From contig NZ_CP085135.1 of assembly GCF_020616515.1 (NCBI RefSeq), positions 4,588,001-4,652,000 of the forward strand: a stretch of DNA of 64,000 bases, given 5' to 3'. The first letter of the stretch is position 1; each line of letters starts with the position of its first letter. The notes under the pieces were generated by a model. The model saw nothing but the letters and a program-made list of their open reading frames with translations. It was not told where the DNA came from and ran no database searches. Both the position numbers and the translations under genes were made by a program. Shown here one piece after another: positions 52,671 to 61,503 of the stretch. This DNA comes from Mesorhizobium sp. PAMC28654. GTDB lineage: Bacteria > Pseudomonadota > Alphaproteobacteria > Rhizobiales > Rhizobiaceae.

Positions 52671-52886
52671 CTAAGGAAGCTCCCGCATATAAGACACCTC
52701 GTGAACAACCTCGCGGCCGTCGAACGGATTCTTTGCGGGAGCCGAGGTGTAAGACAGCGTATCTCCGTCAACCGCGCAGAACCGCACCTGATCCGTGCCG
52801 CTCCACGCTTCATTCCAGCTCAAATCGACGTGATGAATAATCCGATCTGATTCAACTGTATAGCTGCCAGAATAAGCAAACAAATG
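52671..52886 (-). pseudogene. Lipocalin-like domain gene, 5' truncated
   Basis: The reading GTGHLFAYSGSYTVESDRII, HHVDLSWNEAWSGTDQVRFC and YTSAPAKNPFDGREVVHEVS is the C-terminal half of a lipocalin-like protein. The N-terminal strand region is missing, and upstream sequence is the terminator of the next gene. No start codon fits. Confidence 0.78.
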
Positions 52887-52887
52887 G

Positions 52888-52912
52888 CCCGTCCCAGCTC
52901 CCCTGGGACGGG
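52888..52912 (-). terminator. Terminator of the 52943 gene
   Basis: CCCGTCCCAG, loop CTCCC, CTGGGACGGG: perfect 10-bp stem. On the minus strand it lies 30 bases beyond the stop and leads into a T-rich CATTTGTTTG. Confidence 0.75.
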
Positions 52913-52942
52913 GCTTGCGCACGGAGAGGCGGACTGGATCAA

Positions 52943-53164
52943 TTATTTGCAATCGCCCAGAAGTTTCAGGGCTTTGTCGGCATCGCCCTTGGTGGCGTAG
53001 GTTTTTTTGCCCGCATCCATCAACTTCGTGCCGTCCGGCTTTTTCGTCACGACTTCACACTTCTTCGTGGTCGCATCCTTTGCCACCCAATATTCCGTGG
53101 CAGCGAAAGCGGGCATACTGCAAACGGCTACGAGTGCAGTGGCAATGGCTACTTTCCGAAACAT
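52943..53164 (-). CDS. Small periplasmic protein
   Basis: This 73-aa protein has signal peptide MFRKVAIATALVAVCSMPAF (cut at AFA-ATE). The mature part, YWVAKDATTKKCEVVTKKPD...ATKGDADKALKLLGDCK, has two Cys that could pair. ATG 53164 is preferred because GGAGGA then stands 7 bases upstream. Several rhizobial periplasmic proteins have this layout; no function is known. Confidence 0.8.
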   Translation of the reverse strand: MFRKVAIATALVAVCSMPAFAATEYWVAKDATTKKCEVVTKKPDGTKLMDAGKKTYATKGDADKALKLLGDCK

Positions 53165-53782
53165 GTTCATTCCTCCATTCAGCGAACTTGTCCCTACAGT
53201 TCCAAATTCGTGAACGACTTTGGCGCCAGCGTGGCGGTATGCTTACAAAACCGTATAGAACGGCACTGAGCCTGAGCGAAGTTAGGCGCGGTGACCAATC
53301 GCGAACGCGCGTGGGCTGGTCATTCCCGCTGCGAAAGCTGATGAGCGCCCGGCGCCAATGGCCAAACAAACGGCCATGCTGGTCGATCTCGTGAATCAGA
53401 CAAATTGCCAGACGCTGGCCGCGCCCTCATCGCCTCGATCGTCGGCGCCGCGATTGCCGGTCTGTGGATATGGATCAGCGCGAGGGCTGGGGGATGATGG
53501 AACGTCCATGTCGCGTCCATGTCGCGTGGACCTGCCGATAGTCGCAGGAAGCACGCCAGAATCAATAGTGGCAACCTAGGCGGCCGGTTTGTGGGAGCCA
53601 CTTCCTGACAGCACGATATAACCAATCCCTCTGGCCCAAGTCGCGATGTCGGCGCCAGGGGCGCAGTCCGCCTAGGCAACCAAGCCGGTCGCACGATCAA
53701 GAGGGCGCCCACACTTTCCGTCCGTCAGCAGCTATTCAGAATCTCTTATCCTGGGGTAGGGTGAAGCCGGGAGGGCTTTCTT
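53165..53782. other. Spacer with a possible gene remnant
   Basis: No intact gene is seen in this 618-bp stretch. One frame (53410-53496) encodes DAGRALIASIVGAAIAGLWI then WISARAGG and TGA, a convincing membrane helix without a start codon, perhaps the end of a decayed small membrane protein gene. Confidence 0.45.
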
Positions 53783-54325
53783 ATGCTGGATCGCGGGATT
53801 GGGATACTTGGGCTCGCATTAGCGATCATTTTTGGCGCCTTGAGCCTTGCACCAGAATGGTTGCCCAAAACACCACTCTGGATCGCACCAACTGGCCTGG
53901 GCGTTGGTGTCTTCCTGATTGGATTAGCAATCGGCTTAGTTATAGGCCAGCAACGCACGCCAATTGATTTGAGCGAGCCGCAGATCATTGAGACAAATCT
54001 GTTTCTTCAGTTTTCGGATTCTAGCTCGATTCCCGTTGAAAAAAATCCGAGGAATATTCGTCATTGGTACGCACTCTATACTGAGAGCATTCATGTGGAC
54101 ACCCGAGATGAGGACGGGAAATCATTTGGCGGCTTTTCCATACCGCCGCGATGGGCCGTGTTTATGATGTTTGAAAAACCCCCTGTTTTTCGACAGATGA
54201 TCGCCATCTGTTGTGGTCCCAATAACCCTACCTGCAGTGTGTCGACCTCCAACGCCACTTTTGCCGTAATTTCGATCGCTGGCGACGTAACCGGAGCTAC
54301 TCTCGATGTTTCGATAATCCGGTGA
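53783..54325 (+). CDS. Hypothetical membrane protein
   Basis: This 180-aa protein has two N-terminal transmembrane helices (ILGLALAIIFGALSLAPEWL and VGVFLIGLAIGLVIGQ) and a soluble C-terminal domain (FLQFSDSSSIPVEKNPRNIR, then TFAVISIAGDVTGATLDVSI). GGGAGGG lies before the ATG. It is AT-richer than the core genome. It stands upstream of a lipoprotein gene and a NYN gene on the same strand. Confidence 0.68.
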   Translation: MLDRGIGILGLALAIIFGALSLAPEWLPKTPLWIAPTGLGVGVFLIGLAIGLVIGQQRTPIDLSEPQIIETNLFLQFSDSSSIPVEKNPRNIRHWYALYTESIHVDTRDEDGKSFGGFSIPPRWAVFMMFEKPPVFRQMIAICCGPNNPTCSVSTSNATFAVISIAGDVTGATLDVSIIR

Positions 54326-54356
54326 TCCTAGCGGGAATTTAGGAGTGCGAGATAAA

Positions 54357-54662
54357 ATGCGAACACCAGCAGCGCTGATTGCCGTTCTACTTCTCGCTTC
54401 TTGTGGAGAAAATTCGACGACGGTCATCGTGGCAGATTGCCTACTGGGATTTTCCCAACGCCCGATCTGCGGTGAAAACACGGAATATGGTGTTGATACC
54501 TTCTCGGTTAACCCGGCAGGCAATACGGTGCTGCGAGAATGGCAAACAGTCAGTGGCCCAAATATTGGACAGAAAGGAAAGTCGTTTTTGCCCGGATGCT
54601 CAGTTCTGGATTCGAGGAACTGGGAGTGCGAAAATGCTGACAGTACGAGTCGCGATCGGTGA
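54357..54662 (+). CDS. Putative lipoprotein, probably truncated by an internal TGA
   Basis: This 101-aa protein has a lipobox in AALIAVLLLASCGENS (Cys near residue 17). Directly after the TGA at 54660-54662 the same frame goes on as AMDDGIYSEVFMGTSISQSS and PFAYALYEIGLQTAADGFKP to a TGA at 54786. The unbroken style of the sequence suggests the native protein had 143 residues. A GTG at 54345 is an alternative start. Confidence 0.6.
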   Translation: MRTPAALIAVLLLASCGENSTTVIVADCLLGFSQRPICGENTEYGVDTFSVNPAGNTVLREWQTVSGPNIGQKGKSFLPGCSVLDSRNWECENADSTSRDR

Positions 54663-54819
54663 GCCATGGATGATGGAATTTATTCAGAAGTGTTTATGGG
54701 AACTTCCATATCCCAAAGTTCGTCGCCGTTCGCCTATGCGCTATATGAAATAGGCCTCCAGACTGCTGCGGATGGTTTCAAGCCATGAGCTTCGTCGCAG
54801 AGCCGCATGGAGGGCAACA

Positions 54820-55386
54820 GTGAAACATTACCTGTTTGTTGATGGCGCCTCCCTCTTAGGGCGGCTGAAAAATATCGCGGCGAAGTTCTTTGGGGGTGCC
54901 GAATTTGAGATCGACTTTGCAAAGCTGGTCGGGTCACATACCAAAATGTTTTTCTATGACGCAGTGCCGGTTCAGAAGGACGATCAGAATGACGCCGAAT
55001 ATGCGGCCCTGATTGCCCCCAAACTTGCGGTTCTAGAGAAGGCTCGTTCGGTTGATCGCATCCACGTATTTGAAGGTGATGCACGGAAAAGGAAGAAAGC
55101 GGGCCATGAACAAAAGATGGTCGACGTTGCCATAGCAGTCGACATGCTCACTCACGCCTTTCGCAAGAATATGGACGAAACCACTTTGCTGACCGGTGAC
55201 GTTGATTTTGTCCCGCTCGTCAACGCCCTGGTGCAGCATGGAATGATGATGACCCTGTGGTATCCACCCGATGAGACAAGTCAAAAGCTTGTCGATGCAG
55301 CCGACATCCGGCGGTGTCCGTCGTCAGATCATTTGGCTCAGATTGGATCGCAGATTAGCGGAGTGTCGGCCTCATCTTGGGGTTGA
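54820..55386 (+). CDS. NYN-domain (PIN-like) protein, C-terminus altered by IS insertion
   Basis: This 188-aa protein of the LabA/NYN family has KHYLFVDGASLLGRLKNIAA with the first Asp, VDVAIAVDMLTHAF with two Asp, and TLLTGDVDFVPLVNALVQHG with the last Asp pair. These are the acidic residues of a metal-dependent RNase site. The start is a GTG at 54820 behind GGAGGG. The last seven or so codons and the stop lie inside the IS3-type element, so the native C-terminus is lost. NYN proteins act in RNA cleavage, including some defence and toxin systems. Confidence 0.82.
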   Translation: MKHYLFVDGASLLGRLKNIAAKFFGGAEFEIDFAKLVGSHTKMFFYDAVPVQKDDQNDAEYAALIAPKLAVLEKARSVDRIHVFEGDARKRKKAGHEQKMVDVAIAVDMLTHAFRKNMDETTLLTGDVDFVPLVNALVQHGMMMTLWYPPDETSQKLVDAADIRRCPSSDHLAQIGSQISGVSASSWG

Positions 55387-55388
55387 TG

Positions 55389-56387
55389 TTAAGCGGCGAT
55401 CTTGCGGTGCTGCAAGCGCCGATGTTGGATGGTTTGGCGTTTGATCCTTTCTCGCTGTTTGATAATGGCTGCGGCCCTGCCGAAGTAGGCGTCGGCTGGC
55501 GTTACGTTGGCCAGGCTCTCGTGGTAGCGTCGATGGTTGTAATGTTCGACGAAGGCTGCGATCTGGGCCTCAAGGTCGCCGGGCAGAAAGTAGTTCTCCA
55601 AGAGGATTCGGTTTTTGAGGGTCTGGTGCCAGCGCTCGATCTTGCCTTGGGTCTGGGGATGCATTGGAGCGCCCCGGACATGGCTCATGCGTTGGTCCTG
55701 GATATAGTCCGCCAGTTCGCCGGCGATGTAGCTGGGGCCATTATCGCTGAGCAGCCGAGGCTTGTGGTGCACATGGGCCTGGTCGCACCCTGAGGCAGTA
55801 AGTGCCATGTCCAGCGTGTCGGTGACGTCCTCGGCCCGCATGGTGCTGCACAGTTTCCAGGCGATGATGTAGCGGGAGTAATCGTCGAGCACGGTCGACA
55901 GGTACATCCAGCCCCAGCCGATGATCTTGAAGTAGGTGAAGTCCGTCTGCCACATCTCGTTGGGTCGCGTCGTCTTGGTGTGGAACTCGTTCGCCGCCTT
56001 GATCACCACATAGGCCGGGCTGGTGATCAGATCGTAGGCCTTGAGGAGCCGGTAAACGCTGGCTTCTGACACGAAGTAGCGCGTCTCGTCGGTGAACCGT
56101 ACTGCCAGTTCGCGCGGGGAGAGCTCGGACTGCTCCAGCGCCAGTTCGATGATCTGGTCATGGATGGCAGGCGGGATGCGGTTCCACACCCGGCTCGGCG
56201 CCGAGGGCCGATCCTGCAGCGCCTCAGGCCCGCCCTCGACATAACGGTCATACCAGCGATAGAAGGTCCGGCGCGGGATGCCCAGTCGGTCCAGCGTTTT
56301 GCGGGTTGGCAGGTGTGACTGCTCGACGATCCTGATGATCTCGAGAGCTTTTCGGATGCGGGATATCTCATTCTTGCTCGTCCCCAT
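55389..56387 (-). CDS. IS3-family transposase OrfB
   Basis: This 332-aa DDE transposase has an HTH (RKTLDRLGIPRRTFYRWYDR) and the integrase core with Asp in MWQTDFTYFK, Asp in LLSDNGPSYIAGEL and Glu in QGKIERWHQTLKNR. ATG 56387 overlaps the OrfA end by 20 bases. OrfB is in the +1 frame relative to OrfA and a TGA stands two codons before its ATG, so it is probably translated by coupling, not by the -1 frameshift usual in IS3. Confidence 0.92.
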   Translation of the reverse strand: MGTSKNEISRIRKALEIIRIVEQSHLPTRKTLDRLGIPRRTFYRWYDRYVEGGPEALQDRPSAPSRVWNRIPPAIHDQIIELALEQSELSPRELAVRFTDETRYFVSEASVYRLLKAYDLITSPAYVVIKAANEFHTKTTRPNEMWQTDFTYFKIIGWGWMYLSTVLDDYSRYIIAWKLCSTMRAEDVTDTLDMALTASGCDQAHVHHKPRLLSDNGPSYIAGELADYIQDQRMSHVRGAPMHPQTQGKIERWHQTLKNRILLENYFLPGDLEAQIAAFVEHYNHRRYHESLANVTPADAYFGRAAAIIKQRERIKRQTIQHRRLQHRKIAA

Positions 56388-56742
56388 CCGCGATCATGCT
56401 TTTTTTGAGCAGACGGTTTTCCAGTGTCAGATCAGCGACGCATTCCTTCAGCGCGCCGGCCTCCCGGCGCAAATCCTTGACCTCGTCGCTGGTGGCAGCA
56501 CGAGCGGTATCACCCGCCAATCGGCGCTTGCCGGCCTCCATGAACTCCTTGGACCAGGTGTAATACAGGCTCTGCGCGATCCCTTCCTTGCGGCACAGCT
56601 CGGCGATGCTGTCTTCGCCGCGCAGCCCGTCCAGCACGATCCGGATCTTGTCTTCCGCTGAAAAATGCCGCCGGGTCGCCCGGCGAATGTCCTTTACCAC
56701 CTGCTCGGCAGGCTTCTTGGCACTTGAGGATTTAGGGCTCAT
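56368..56742 (-). CDS. IS3-family transposase OrfA
   Basis: This 124-aa protein has an HTH_Tnp_1 domain (RRHFSAEDKIRIVLDGLRGE, then CRKEGIAQSLYYTWSKEF) and a C-terminal leucine zipper (LRREAGALKECVADLTLENR). It binds the IS ends and pairs with OrfB. An A7 run lies near its 3' end. Confidence 0.9.
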   Translation of the reverse strand: MSPKSSSAKKPAEQVVKDIRRATRRHFSAEDKIRIVLDGLRGEDSIAELCRKEGIAQSLYYTWSKEFMEAGKRRLAGDTARAATSDEVKDLRREAGALKECVADLTLENRLLKKSMIADGDEQE

Positions 56743-56908
56743 CTTGGTTCCTTCGTCGTGACGACGAGATCAAAACCCTCCTTAATTCACAACCTCAAAT
56801 CTGGGACACAGGTGCTGACGGGGAACAGTCCATGGGCCATTCCCGGCCCCGCCAGGAGGCGAAGCCGGCGCAAACGGGTCATCATCGACCGGGACGAGTT
56901 GGGCCATC

Positions 56909-57070
56909 TTAAAATTCCCCAACCCTGCGGGACTCGAGGAGGCTGCTGGCCTGTCGAAGCATCTCGCTCAACGATTGATTGCGCTGGAGGGCAACTGCCA
57001 TCAACTGGCGCTTTTCATCGCTTGAGACTCGGATCCTGATCTGGTCTGTCATTCCCGCGTTGAAACGCAT
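56909..57070 (-). CDS. Small ribbon-helix-helix-like protein
   Basis: This 53-aa protein reads MRFNAGMTDQIRIRVSSDEK then RQLMAVALQRNQSLSEMLRQ. A beta strand (QIRIRVS) followed by two helices is the ribbon-helix-helix layout of Arc/MetJ-type proteins and antitoxins. GGGAG lies 11 bases before ATG 57070; ATG 57052 is an alternative. No toxin partner is visible. It ends the same-strand tail module. Confidence 0.55.
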   Translation of the reverse strand: MRFNAGMTDQIRIRVSSDEKRQLMAVALQRNQSLSEMLRQASSLLESRRVGEF

Positions 57071-57086
57071 CTGTAGGGCACTCCCT

Positions 57087-57437
57087 TTAGGGTGCGAGGA
57101 TCGTAGCCGGATCGAGACCGAGCGCCTTGACGAACGAAATGGCGTCAGGGTCCGTGCAGTTGACGAACGGCTTATCGGGTGCGAACCATTTGGCGAAGAA
57201 GACGGGGTTGGCTGTCAGCATGGTGTAGGCGGAAGCCATCTGCCCGGCAGTAAGCCGGCCCATCACAGTAGATTTAAGGACGGTCGCCGTGGCCGTTGTA
57301 GGCGGTGCGTAGCCGGGGAATACGCCTGCCAGTTCGGCGTCAGTGGCATAGTCCGCAAAGAGGACTTCGCCGGTCTGAGCAACGTAGTCGGGATCGACCG
57401 CGCGCATCGACATGCCGCCATTCGAGTAAGCAAACAT
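57087..57437 (-). CDS. Phage tail-associated small protein, paralogue of the 60034-61503 gene
   Basis: This is a 116-aa protein. The N-terminus MFAYSNGGMSMRAVDPDYVA matches MYCFSTDGYAMRAVDGDYAP of the interrupted gene on the other side of the tail-fibre gene. Its ATG overlaps the native stop of the tail-fibre gene (TGATG). Proteins in this position are often tail-fibre chaperones or fibre accessory proteins; that role is inference. Confidence 0.72.
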   Translation of the reverse strand: MFAYSNGGMSMRAVDPDYVAQTGEVLFADYATDAELAGVFPGYAPPTTATATVLKSTVMGRLTAGQMASAYTMLTANPVFFAKWFAPDKPFVNCTDPDAISFVKALGLDPATILAP

Positions 57438-57491
57438 CAGAGATTGTCCTCGTATCCGGAAGCAAGTATAATTACCTCCGCGCCACCGTTA

Positions 57492-58423
57492 GTGTCTGAC
57501 CCAAAAAGAAGTTGGGTGATATCAATGACTTGTGATTCAATCGGAGTTGCGAAGCCTCGACGGAGCATCACATGTGGACTGATATCACCCGCGCCAAGCA
57601 TGCCCGAAAGGGACTACGTTATTCAAGCGATTTGACGGACGCGGAATGGATGGTTCTGGAACCGCTGCTTCCGCCTCGCTCGGCGCTTGGCCGCCCGCCG
57701 AAATGGTCGCAGCGGTCTATCATGGAGGGCGTGTTTTATGTGCTGCGTAGCGGTCTGCCTTGGCGAATGCTGCCCAGGGACTTGCCGCCGGTATCGACGG
57801 TGCAGCGCTATTTCTACGCTTGGCGCGACAGCGGCCTTTGGAACACGATCAACCACCTGCTGCTGATGGCCGTGCGTGTCGCCGCAGGTCGGGAGGCGTC
57901 GCCCAGCGCCGGCGTAATCGACAGCCAAAGCGTGAAAACCACTGAAAGCGGCGGGCTTTGTGGCTACGATGCGGGCAAGAAGATCAAAGGCCGAAAGCGC
58001 CATATCCTGACCGACACCTTGGGCCTGCTGGTCGGCGCGATCGTCCATACCGCTGACATCCAGGACCGAGACGGCGCCCCCGAGGTTCTGGCTTCTATTC
58101 GGGAAAGCTTTCCCTGGCTGCGCCACGTCTTCGCCGATGGCGGCTACGCCGGTGAAAAACTCCAGACCGCGCTCAGGGGAAAAGGTGGCTGGACCCTCGA
58201 AATCATCAAGCGATCCGACGCCGCAAAAGGCTTCGTCCTGCTCCCGCGCCGGTGGGTGGTGGAACGAACCTTCGCCTGGTTCGGCCGCAACCGACGCCTG
58301 TCCAAGGACTTCGAGCAGACCATCGAAAGCTCCACGGCTTGGCTGCTCCTCGCATCCGTTCAACTCATGACACGGCGCATCGCAAATCCATGATATCCAT
58401 CAGAAATATTATGAGTCAGACTC
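57492..58423 (+). mobile_element. IS5-family insertion sequence
   Basis: This is a 932-bp element flanked by TTA on both sides (57489-57491 and 58424-58426). Ends GTGTCTGACCCAAAAAGAAG and, on the other strand, GAGTCTGACTCATAATATTT form the inverted repeats. One transposase ORF is present. It inserted into the tail-fibre gene. Confidence 0.92.
57572..58393 (+). CDS. IS5-family transposase
   Basis: This is a 273-aa intact DDE transposase. YSSDLTDAEWMVLEPLLPPR is the DUF4096-like N-terminus; the catalytic Asp is in SAGVIDSQSVKTTESGG, the second Asp in HVFADGGYAGEKL and the Glu in RRWVVERTFAWFGRNRRLSK. The reading frame is complete, so the element may still be active. Confidence 0.94.
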   Translation: MWTDITRAKHARKGLRYSSDLTDAEWMVLEPLLPPRSALGRPPKWSQRSIMEGVFYVLRSGLPWRMLPRDLPPVSTVQRYFYAWRDSGLWNTINHLLLMAVRVAAGREASPSAGVIDSQSVKTTESGGLCGYDAGKKIKGRKRHILTDTLGLLVGAIVHTADIQDRDGAPEVLASIRESFPWLRHVFADGGYAGEKLQTALRGKGGWTLEIIKRSDAAKGFVLLPRRWVVERTFAWFGRNRRLSKDFEQTIESSTAWLLLASVQLMTRRIANP

Positions 58424-60206
58424 TTAGAAGCCCAATAGATATTAGAGGACTCCAAAACGAAACTAAATTGGAAGTTTACAGACCCATAAGCATTAGCCCA
58501 ATTTTCCCGAATTGGAGGAGGATTGGCCGTACTGCTAGCGGCTCCGTAGGAATTATTTGGAGCTATAATGGCCCCCGTACCATCGGCAAAACTTCCGATC
58601 AAATAGGCGTAAATCACAGAAGCTGTTGGTGGGACAAAACTACTTACTGACACTGCGGCCCAGGTCGGCGTGGAAGTGTTTCCAGCAGACCCGCTCGCCA
58701 TCGGGGGGAGACCGGTCGGATTGGTCCCGATGACAATCTGTGCCCGGCGGTCGTATTGAATCTTGAAACGAAGCTTTGAACCGGCGTCGTAGTAGCTTGC
58801 GCCGCAGCGAGCCTTGAAGGTGTAGCCGGAAGGCATCGTAGGCGCGGTCGAACTGAGCGAGATCAGACCCGCCAACGTCATGGAGAACGGGTTGAAAATC
58901 GTGTACTCGAAATACCAATTGCTAGCCGTGATCGTACCGGTATCGAGACCATTCGCGCCAGCCGTGCCCGTGGCATAGGAGACGTTGACCGAGGTCGCTC
59001 GATAGGTCGCTCCGGTCGAATCCTCCAGAATTAGCTCGTCGGCGGTGATGGTGCTTGCCGTGATCGAGGTCGTGACGATCTTCAAATTCTTCCGGGTGGC
59101 TGCCGGCGGCGAGGCGGAATACGCCTGCCCTATCTGCCACCCGCCTGAGATCCCATCATACTGCACCCACGTCGACTGATCCGCGAGGATGACCGTCGGG
59201 ATAGGACTTAGAAACTGATTGACGCCATTCGCCCCACCATTCTGCCCAATGATCAACGGCGCGGTGCCGATGTTCGTGATGATCAAGAGCGTCCCGGCCG
59301 GCTGTGCAACCAAGCCTCTCAGCACGCTACCAGCGGCATTCGGGGTCAATCGTAGCGTCGAAGCTGTGGCAAGTCCGGCTGGCGCGTAGTTGTCCGTATT
59401 CCCCGAAGGTAGTGCGGCCGGGGAAATGACGCCGGTTAGCGCAATCGTGAGCGGGGTGAGGATGTTGCCGCTCAACCCGCCAAGGATGAATTGTGTTCCA
59501 TCATAGGTGACGGTTGTGCGCTGGTTGATGGCGAATTCACCACCGGCAAGAGCGACCAATCCCGCAGGCGAACGCTTCAGGATATTCTTGGCCGCAAACG
59601 CGCCCACAGTAAGCGTCGTTGCGGCTGTCGGCGTGAAACCAGGGTTGTAATCGATTTCGTTGCCAGCCGTCAGAGTGAAGGTGTTCGGCGTGGTCGTGGC
59701 GAGAACCTGGGCATTTGCGCTACCGGTCGAGGTGCCGCCGACAAAGCGAGTGACCGCCGAGACCGGAGCTGTGGTCGTATCGACGTAATTCTTCGTCGCG
59801 CCATCCGTCGAAATCGTCGGATCGGCCATGCCAGTGACTTTGTTGCCACCCATCGGAAGGTTGGCGGCCATAGCCTTGACGCCAGTCGTTGGGAGGCTGT
59901 TCGTCAGTTCGTTGTAGACATCAGCGGTCAACGAATTATACGGGCCGCTGCCGATCGTCGTATTCGGAACGGCCGCAGTTCCTGCTGGCTGGGTGGCGAT
60001 GCCTGAACTATTGCGTGGCACAGCTTGCCCCCCTTACCAGGTAATCGAGCTGAGATGGTCGAGCGTGGTCGCTGCCTCCGCCTTGGCGGTAAGATTGCCG
60101 ATTTTGCTCAATACGGCCGAGGCTTCGACACGACACTGCTCGGTCAGAGCCAATATCCGCGCGACGGCGTTGCGATCAGACGTCCAGGTCCAATTTTCTG
60201 CACCTA

Positions 60207-61260
60207 GAGCAAAATCCGAGCGGATAGAATCGATAGGGGTTTCGTTGGGATTGGAAATCTGATTCAGCATATCTGCTGGATTCGGAGGCCGGCATGGCAT
60301 GGCGAAATCCTTATCGGAAGATTTGCGGGCTCGGGTGGTCGCAGCGGTTGATGGCGGCCTGTCGCGACGGGCGGCAGCGGCGCGATTTGGCGTGGCGGCG
60401 GCAAGCTCGGTGCGTTGGGTCCGGGAATGGCGCGAGACCGGAGCCACCTGCGCAAAGCCGCAGGGCGGCGACAGGCGGTCCCACCGCGTTGAAGCGTATC
60501 GCGACATCATCCTGGCGGCGATCGAGAGGCGGGTGGACATCACGCTGGTCGAACTCGCCGAGTTGCTGCGACAGGAGCATGGCGCGTCGTTTGCGACGAG
60601 CACGATCTGGCGGTTTCTCGATCGTCACTCCATGACCTTCAAAAAAAACGGCGCACGCCAGCGAGCAGGAGCGGCCAGACGTGGCGGCGCGACGAAACGC
60701 CTGGTTCGACGCCCAGCCCGATCTTGATCCCGAGCATCTGGTCTTCATCGACGAGACCGGAGCCTCGACAAAGATGGCTCGACTGCGGGGGCGCACGAAG
60801 CGCGGGATGCGGTGCCGATCGCCAATCCCGCATGGCCATTGGAAGACGACGACGTTCACCGGCGCCCTGCGCCTCACTGGCATGACCGCGCCAATGGTCC
60901 TGGACGGCCCGATGACTGGCGAATGGTTTGTCGCCTATGTCGAGCAGGTTCTCGTGCCGACGCTGCGGCCCGACGATGTCGTGATCCTCGACAACCTGCC
61001 GGCGCACAAAAGCGCAGCCGCCCGTGTGGCGATCGAAGCAACCGGCGCAAGGATGATGTTCCTCCCGCCCTATTCCCCCGACTTCAACCCGATCGAGAAC
61101 GCCTTTTCCAAGCTGAAATCGATTCTACGCAAAGCCGCCGCACGAACCGTCGCGGAATTGTGGGATACCATCAGCGCCGCACTGCCTTGCTTCACACCAA
61201 CCGAGTGCGCCAACTACTTCGCCGCAACAGGATATGAGCCGGAATGATCAGATTCTGCTC
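60207..61260 (+). mobile_element. IS630-family insertion sequence
   Basis: This is a 1054-bp element flanked by the TA target on both sides (60205-60206 and 61261-61262), as is usual for IS630/Tc1-type elements. Inverted ends are GAGCAAAATCCGA and GAGCAGAATCTGA. The disrupted phage gene can be rejoined exactly. Confidence 0.93.
60299..61247 (+). CDS. IS630-family transposase in two overlapping frames
   Basis: ORF 1 (60299-60727) has an HTH domain (DLRARVVAAVDGGLSRRAAA, then RFGVAAASSVRWVREWRETG). ORF 2 (60681-61247) has the DDE core with LVFIDETGASTKMARLRG, VILDNLPAHKSAAAR and PPYSPDFNPIENAFSKLKS. An A8 tract (60641-60648) lies just before the overlap. A +1 shift there would fuse both into one protein of about 315 residues, as in IS630 elements with programmed frameshifting. 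Confidence 0.9.
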
Positions 61261-61503
61261 TAGCGTCGCCACCGCGACTTTCACGGGTTGCTCAATACGA
61301 GCTATTTCCGCAGCGCAGGCATGTTGCAGGCTGCATATCTTGAGCCCTCTGGCATAGTGCAGAACAAGCTCTTCGCCCTGCGTGAAAGAGGCGCGGAATT
61401 CATCGTCAGTTGGGAATTCGGCAAAAAGCCGCTCGTCGTCCAGTGGCGCATAATCACCGTCCACGGCGCGCATCGCGTAGCCATCCGTCGAGAAACAATA
61501 CAC

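Larger units (their letters stand above)
55363..56809 (-). mobile_element. IS3-family insertion sequence
   Basis: This is an element of about 1.45 kb with two overlapping minus-strand ORFs. The ends read GTGTCGGCCTCATCTTGGGG (left) and, on the other strand, GTGTCCCAGATTTGAGGTTG (right). They share GTGTC, a GGTTG and a TTAAG at matching places. No clear target duplication is seen, so ends are good to a few bases. It inserted into the 3' end of the NYN gene. Confidence 0.82.
57437..60021 (-). pseudogene. Phage tail-fibre protein gene interrupted by an IS5-type element
   Basis: The main part (60021 to 58424) encodes about 533 residues rich in Thr, Ser, Ala and Gly with repeated beta-like segments (LTLTAGNE-type, LPMGGNKVTGMADPTISTDG). 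The latter is the fibre signature GxKITGLADP..ATDAATK. The start is GTG 60021 with AGGGGGG upstream. At 58424 an IS5 element enters; across it the frame resumes at 57491 with NGGAEVIILASGYEDNL and TGA at 57437-57439. The disrupted copy instead ends inside the IS at 58360. Confidence 0.85.
60034..61503 (-). pseudogene. Phage tail-associated gene interrupted by an IS630-type element
   Basis: The 5' part (61503 to 61261) encodes MYCFSTDGYAMRAVDGDYAP...IEQPVKVAVAT. The 3' part (60206 to 60034) encodes LGAENWTWTSDRNAVARILA...TTLDHLSSITW and TAA. Removing the element and one TA rejoins them in frame to about 138 residues. The start is GTG 61503 behind GGAG. The stop is 12 bases upstream of the tail-fibre start. 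It is a paralogue of the gene at 57087. Confidence 0.85.

Noticed and set aside
53320..53712. A 130-codon minus-strand frame
   Set aside because: It is Pro/Arg/Leu-rich without a ribosome site, a typical non-coding frame in GC-rich DNA.
56368..56400. Programmed -1 frameshift between IS3 OrfA and OrfB at the A7 run
   Set aside because: OrfB lies in the +1 frame and a TGA stands two codons before its ATG, so slipping at the A7 run would not enter OrfB.
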